A stretch of 8,394 nt of DNA. It comes from Pseudonocardiales bacterium (lineage in GTDB: Bacteria > Actinomycetota > Actinomycetes > Mycobacteriales > Jatrophihabitantaceae). Position 1 is the stretch's first letter; the number at the start of each line of letters is the position of its first letter. The position numbers and the translations under genes are program-made. The stretch lies in NCBI GenBank assembly GCA_025465405.1, contig JAODNL010000565.1, positions 1 through 8,394 on the forward strand, given 5' to 3'. This document shows positions 5,527-8,394 of the stretch, one piece after another. The notes below the pieces were generated by a model. It saw only the letters and a program-made list of their open reading frames with translations, was not told the DNA's origin and made no database searches.

Positions 5527-7081
5527 TGAGCACCGTCGCAGCGGCGTTGCGCCCACTGGCGCCCCATACCCCGGCGCCGGGGAACGTGCCCGCGCCGGAC
5601 AGGAACAGCCCCCGCACCGGCGTCCGGTAGCGCGACAGCTCCGGGCGCCGTCCGAGCAGCGCGGCGACCACCCCACCCGGGAAGGACGGGGCGTAACCGC
5701 GCGGCATCGAGAAGTCGCGCTCGTAGTCCGGCGGCGTCACCGCCCGCCACGTGACCACGCTGTCCAGCAGGCCGGGTTCGCACAGCCCGGCCAGCAGCTC
5801 GAGCCAGTTCGACGGTTCGGGTGAGTCCGCCCAGCCACCGGCCAGGGCGTACGGCGTCCACAGCACCTCGAGACTGAGCAGGTGCCGCCCGCCGGCCGGC
5901 CGCATCGACGCGTCGAGCACGGACGGGTTGTTCACGAGGAACATCGGCGGGTCGGACACCCGGCCGGCCTCTCGCGCGGCGGCGGCCGCGATCTGCTGCT
6001 GCGGGGTCGGGCTGACCAGCGTGGTCGGCACGGCGCGCGACGCGGCGGGAAGCACGTCCTCGGGCAGCTCCGCCACCTGTCGCAGGGTCGGCAGCGTGTC
6101 GACGACCACGTCGAGCTTCGACTCGTACCCGTCGCGCGCTGGCTGCCGGAGATATCCGCGGCGCAGTGTCGCGGCCTGCGGTATCCGGTCCAGCCAGTCG
6201 ATCACGACCGTCCGCGGATCGACCGCGGCCACCACGGTGCCGGTCGAGATGCACTCGCCGCCGGCGGTACGCACGCCCGCGACGCGGCCGTTCTTGACGA
6301 TGATGCCGCTCACCCGCGTCCCGGTGAGCAGCCGCGCGCCGTGCTTCGTGGCCGCGGCCTCGAGTGCCGCCGGAAGCGCGCCGCTGCCGCCCACCGGCCG
6401 CCCCACCCCGACGAGGTGCCGCATGACCGGACCCAGTGCGGCCAGTCCTGTGCCGGGCGCGTCCGGCGGCAGCCCCCACACCGCCGGTCCGGCCGTCGTC
6501 GCCGCCGAGATCAGCCAGGGCGGCAACCCGAATCCGGTCATTACCTCCAGCACGCTCGATCGCGCCCACCGCAACAGCAGGGTGCTGCCGACCAGTCTGC
6601 GGCGAGCGGCGACGGCGGTGATCGTCGACAGCGTCGGCCGCGATCGCTGCACCTCGATCATGAGCCGGGCCGCCGGCGTGGCGAGCTTCACGTAAGCGCG
6701 GTAGGCGGCGGCGACCGTGGGGTCTATCCGTTCCAGCCCGTCCAGCGTCCGCTCCACGCTGCGCCACTGCACGAACACCGGTTCGTCCTGCCAGCCGACG
6801 GCGATCGTCACCGGGTCGACGTCGAGATACTTCAGGCCGTGCGCCGCGAGATCGAGATCCTCGACGATGCCGCTGGCCAGCACCATCGTGTGATCGCAGT
6901 TGCAGATGTTCACCCGGGCACCGATCGCGTCAACGGTGGAGGCGCAGCCGCCGGCGGTGTCGCGCGCCTCGAGCACGACGACCTCGCGACCGGCCCGCGC
7001 GAGGTAGGCGGCGCAGGCGAGCCCGTTGTGGCCGGCGCCGATCACCACCACGTCGGCGCTCTCGGGCAGCTCCCCCGTCAT
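5519..7081 (-). CDS. FAD-dependent oxidoreductase, phytoene desaturase-like (COG1233 type)
   Basis: This 520-residue flavoprotein of the amine oxidase/phytoene desaturase superfamily probably oxidises C-C or C-N bonds. The N-terminal dinucleotide fold is clear: VVVIGAGHNG (11-20), then E38 in VVVLEAR and AGG (43-45). A mid-chain GRPVGGSGALPAALE block (227-241) and the C-terminal FAD contact GLFLSGAGTFPGAGVWGASG (491-510) complete the family pattern. Length is normal. Carotenoid genes such as a phytoene synthase are absent, and the neighbours are amide hydrolases and an oxygenase, so carotenoid desaturation is unlikely. Many actinobacterial members of this group have no known substrate. The start ATG overlaps the preceding gene's stop (ATGA, 7078-7081); the ribosome binding site is weak (GGCGGG). 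It overlaps the Rieske gene by 8 nt, implying joint production. Confidence 0.87.
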   Translation of the reverse strand: MTGELPESADVVVIGAGHNGLACAAYLARAGREVVVLEARDTAGGCASTVDAIGARVNICNCDHTMVLASGIVEDLDLAAHGLKYLDVDPVTIAVGWQDEPVFVQWRSVERTLDGLERIDPTVAAAYRAYVKLATPAARLMIEVQRSRPTLSTITAVAARRRLVGSTLLLRWARSSVLEVMTGFGLPPWLISAATTAGPAVWGLPPDAPGTGLAALGPVMRHLVGVGRPVGGSGALPAALEAAATKHGARLLTGTRVSGIIVKNGRVAGVRTAGGECISTGTVVAAVDPRTVVIDWLDRIPQAATLRRGYLRQPARDGYESKLDVVVDTLPTLRQVAELPEDVLPAASRAVPTTLVSPTPQQQIAAAAAREAGRVSDPPMFLVNNPSVLDASMRPAGGRHLLSLEVLWTPYALAGGWADSPEPSNWLELLAGLCEPGLLDSVVTWRAVTPPDYERDFSMPRGYAPSFPGGVVAALLGRRPELSRYRTPVRGLFLSGAGTFPGAGVWGASGRNAAATVLSA

Positions 7082-7842
7082 CCCGCCGGCCCAGGCAGAG
7101 CAGCCAACGCCGCCCGGACGTCGTCGGCCCGGGCGGTGAAGCCGAAGCACTGCCGCACGTTGTAGACAGTTGCCTGCAGGCAGAACTCCGGCGAGGTCGT
7201 CCCGACGGCGTCCTCCATCAGCACCACGTCGTAGCCGAGGCAGGCCGCGTCCATCAAGGTGGCCAGCACGCACTGGTCGGCGTTCACGCCGGCGAACAGG
7301 AGCGTGTCGACACGCAGGTTGCGCAGCACCGAGTCCAGCGGCGTGTCGAAGTACCCGCTCATGCGGTATTTCGAGACGAAGATGTCCCCCGGCTCCGCCT
7401 TCAGCTGGTCGATGACGGCGGCCGACCAGCTTCCCTCGGTGAGCACGCGGGATCCGGACGGCAGCGCGTCTCCGATGCCGGTGCTCGATCCGTCCGGGTC
7501 GTAGACGTGACGCACGCCCGGCGGCAGGTTGGCCAGGTCCGGCCGGTTGCCCCAGTTCAGCCACACCACCGCGACGTCGACCGCGCGCAGGTCGGGCAGC
7601 AATCCGGCGATAACAGCCGCGGGCGCGGCCGAGGGCGTGACGTCGACGCCGATCGAGGCGAGCCAGCCGTCCGGATGGCAGAAGTCGTTCTGCATGTCGA
7701 CGACGACGAGTGCGGTGCGCGCCAGGTCGAGCGTGAGCTCCTGCGGTGCCGCGGGCAGGTTCAGCGCTCGCACGTCCCGCGGCGGGCGGCGCAGGTCTGC
7801 GTGGCCGCTCGACAGTCCCCACTCGTTGCGCGCGACGCTCAT
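7078..7842 (-). CDS. Isochorismatase-fold cysteine hydrolase, RutB/BiuH-like
   Basis: This 254-residue cytoplasmic hydrolase cleaves an amide or ureide through a catalytic Cys. The triad is visible: D49 in VVVDMQNDF, K158 in FVSKYRMSGYF and C191 in GVNADQCVLATLMDA. FDTPLDSVLRNL and the tail around QATVYNVRQCFGF recall RutB (ureidoacrylate amidohydrolase of uracil breakdown). NRPDLANLPPGVRH and GIGD recall biuret hydrolase and N-carbamoylsarcosine amidase. These comparisons are from memory. No isochorismate-type siderophore genes are nearby, so that role is unlikely. An N-terminal segment of about 40 residues precedes the fold, also as in RutB/BiuH. Start ATG 7842 overlaps the amidase stop (ATGA, 7839-7842) and the gene's own stop overlaps the next start (ATGA), so it sits in the middle of a coupled hydrolytic-oxidative operon. 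The exact substrate is open. Confidence 0.9.
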   Translation of the reverse strand: MSVARNEWGLSSGHADLRRPPRDVRALNLPAAPQELTLDLARTALVVVDMQNDFCHPDGWLASIGVDVTPSAAPAAVIAGLLPDLRAVDVAVVWLNWGNRPDLANLPPGVRHVYDPDGSSTGIGDALPSGSRVLTEGSWSAAVIDQLKAEPGDIFVSKYRMSGYFDTPLDSVLRNLRVDTLLFAGVNADQCVLATLMDAACLGYDVVLMEDAVGTTSPEFCLQATVYNVRQCFGFTARADDVRAALAALPGPAG

Positions 7843-8394
7843 GAGACACCGGCCAGCGGCAGCAGCGCCCGATCCTCGCCCGGAGCGGCGACGAGGCAGA
7901 GCCCCATCGGGTCTCGCCCTACCCGCATCGTGGGCAGGACCAGCGCGGGGCGGCCGGTGAGCGAGGCGATGCAGGTGAGCCGGATCGTGGCGGCCCGCAC
8001 GGCATCCATCGCGTCCGGGTCCACGTCGATCGGCGGCGCGGTACTGCTGGCCGCGGGCAGCGCCAGTGCGGTCCCCGCGGGAACGAGCCTCGCCAGCGTG
8101 GCGCGCGCGTCCTCGATGACCGAGCGGGCCGCCGACTCCTCGGCGCGGGTGACCGTGGCACCGGAGCGGAACCGCGCTGCGACAGCCGGCGCCAGCGCGT
8201 CCGGGTGGGCCGTGACGAAGTCGCCGTGTGTCCGCCAGGCCTCCGCTGTCTGCACGGTGCGGAACGCCGCTGCCCACGCGGCCAGGTCGCCCAGCTCGTC
8301 GAGCACCGTCACCTGCAGGCCCGCGCGACCGGCGAGTGCCAGCAGCGCCGCGTCGAACGCCAATCGCACGTCGGCGGCCAGCGCGTCGAGCAGG
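7839..8394 (-). CDS. Amidase signature family protein, C-terminal part
   Basis: The frame runs off the right edge; 184 C-terminal residues are visible, about 40% of a usual 450-480 residue enzyme. Counting from the edge, it shows the family's later landmarks: a helix with TVQTAEAWRTHGDF (46-59), VAARFRSGATVTRAE (71-85), ALALPAAS (109-116) and APPIDVD (119-125). Then come LTCIASLTGRPALVLPT (139-155), PMGLCLVAAPGEDRALL (162-178) and a short tail. The Ser-cisSer-Lys catalytic triad lies in the missing N-terminal half, so activity is assumed rather than seen. Family members hydrolyse amides, carbamoyl compounds (AtzE, allophanate hydrolase, ureidomalonase) or amidated tRNA. The catabolic neighbours favour a small-molecule substrate. 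The stop overlaps the RutB/BiuH-like ATG by ATGA. It is the first visible gene of the - operon, whose promoter lies outside. Confidence 0.82.
   Translation of the reverse strand, partial: LLDALAADVRLAFDAALLALAGRAGLQVTVLDELGDLAAWAAAFRTVQTAEAWRTHGDFVTAHPDALAPAVAARFRSGATVTRAEESAARSVIEDARATLARLVPAGTALALPAASSTAPPIDVDPDAMDAVRAATIRLTCIASLTGRPALVLPTMRVGRDPMGLCLVAAPGEDRALLPLAGVS

Noticed and set aside
4543..5529. 328-codon open frame on the + strand opposite the Rieske gene
   Set aside because: No recognisable fold, and the opposite strand carries complete Rieske and iron-site motifs.
5527..5676. 50-residue N-terminal extension of the Rieske protein
   Set aside because: It lies wholly inside the FAD gene and has Cys/Arg-rich, non-family sequence; the GTG at 5526 with an 8-nt overlap fits the operon and family length.
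5519..7081. Carotenoid biosynthesis gene (crtI)
   Set aside because: Fold similarity only; no phytoene synthase, cyclase or other carotenoid gene nearby, and the neighbours are amide hydrolases and an oxygenase.
5882..7165. 427-codon open frame on the + strand opposite the FAD oxidoreductase
   Set aside because: Low-complexity Arg/His/Gly protein without motifs, antisense to a clear flavoprotein; high-GC shadow.
7078..7842. Siderophore isochorismatase (entB/dhbB)
   Set aside because: No aryl carrier domain and no siderophore genes; motifs are closer to RutB and biuret hydrolase.

Overview
The window is high-GC DNA with GTG and TTG starts, 4-nt gene overlaps and long spurious antisense frames. 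All of this fits an actinobacterium; the genus cannot be told from the sequence. It is almost entirely coding: nine protein genes, two of them cut by the window edges, and no RNA genes, transposons or CRISPR arrays.

The genes form two convergent, tightly packed operons. On the + strand (1-4439) are the end of a methylenetetrahydrofolate reductase-like gene, a CodA-type amidohydrolase, and a complete ABC importer (ATPase, permease, lipoprotein binding protein of the NMT1/THI5-like type). The first four overlap by 4 nt (ATGA, ATGA, GTGA); the binding-protein gene follows after 56 nt with its own strong ribosome binding site and a TTG start. On the - strand, read from the right edge to 4462, are the C-terminal part of an amidase-signature enzyme, an isochorismatase-fold amide/ureide hydrolase resembling RutB and biuret hydrolase, an FAD oxidoreductase of the phytoene-desaturase-like family, and a Rieske non-heme iron oxygenase. 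These overlap by 4, 4 and 8 nt. The operons meet at a long near-perfect hairpin (4445-4485), probably a two-way terminator. One arm of it encodes the Rieske protein's last residues and stop codon.

Taken together this looks like an uptake-and-breakdown locus for a small nitrogen-containing compound. The importer would bring it in. The deaminase-like amidohydrolase, the RutB/BiuH-like hydrolase and the amidase could cleave C-N bonds. The Rieske oxygenase and the FAD enzyme could supply oxidative steps, and the folate enzyme could handle a one-carbon unit if the oxygenase is a demethylase. The substrate is not known. A pyrimidine, hydantoin or other N-heterocycle, possibly N- or O-methylated, is the leading inference. 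The amidohydrolase pocket differs from E. coli cytosine deaminase, so cytosine itself is unlikely. Neither promoter, no regulator and no electron-transfer partner for the oxygenase lies within the window.
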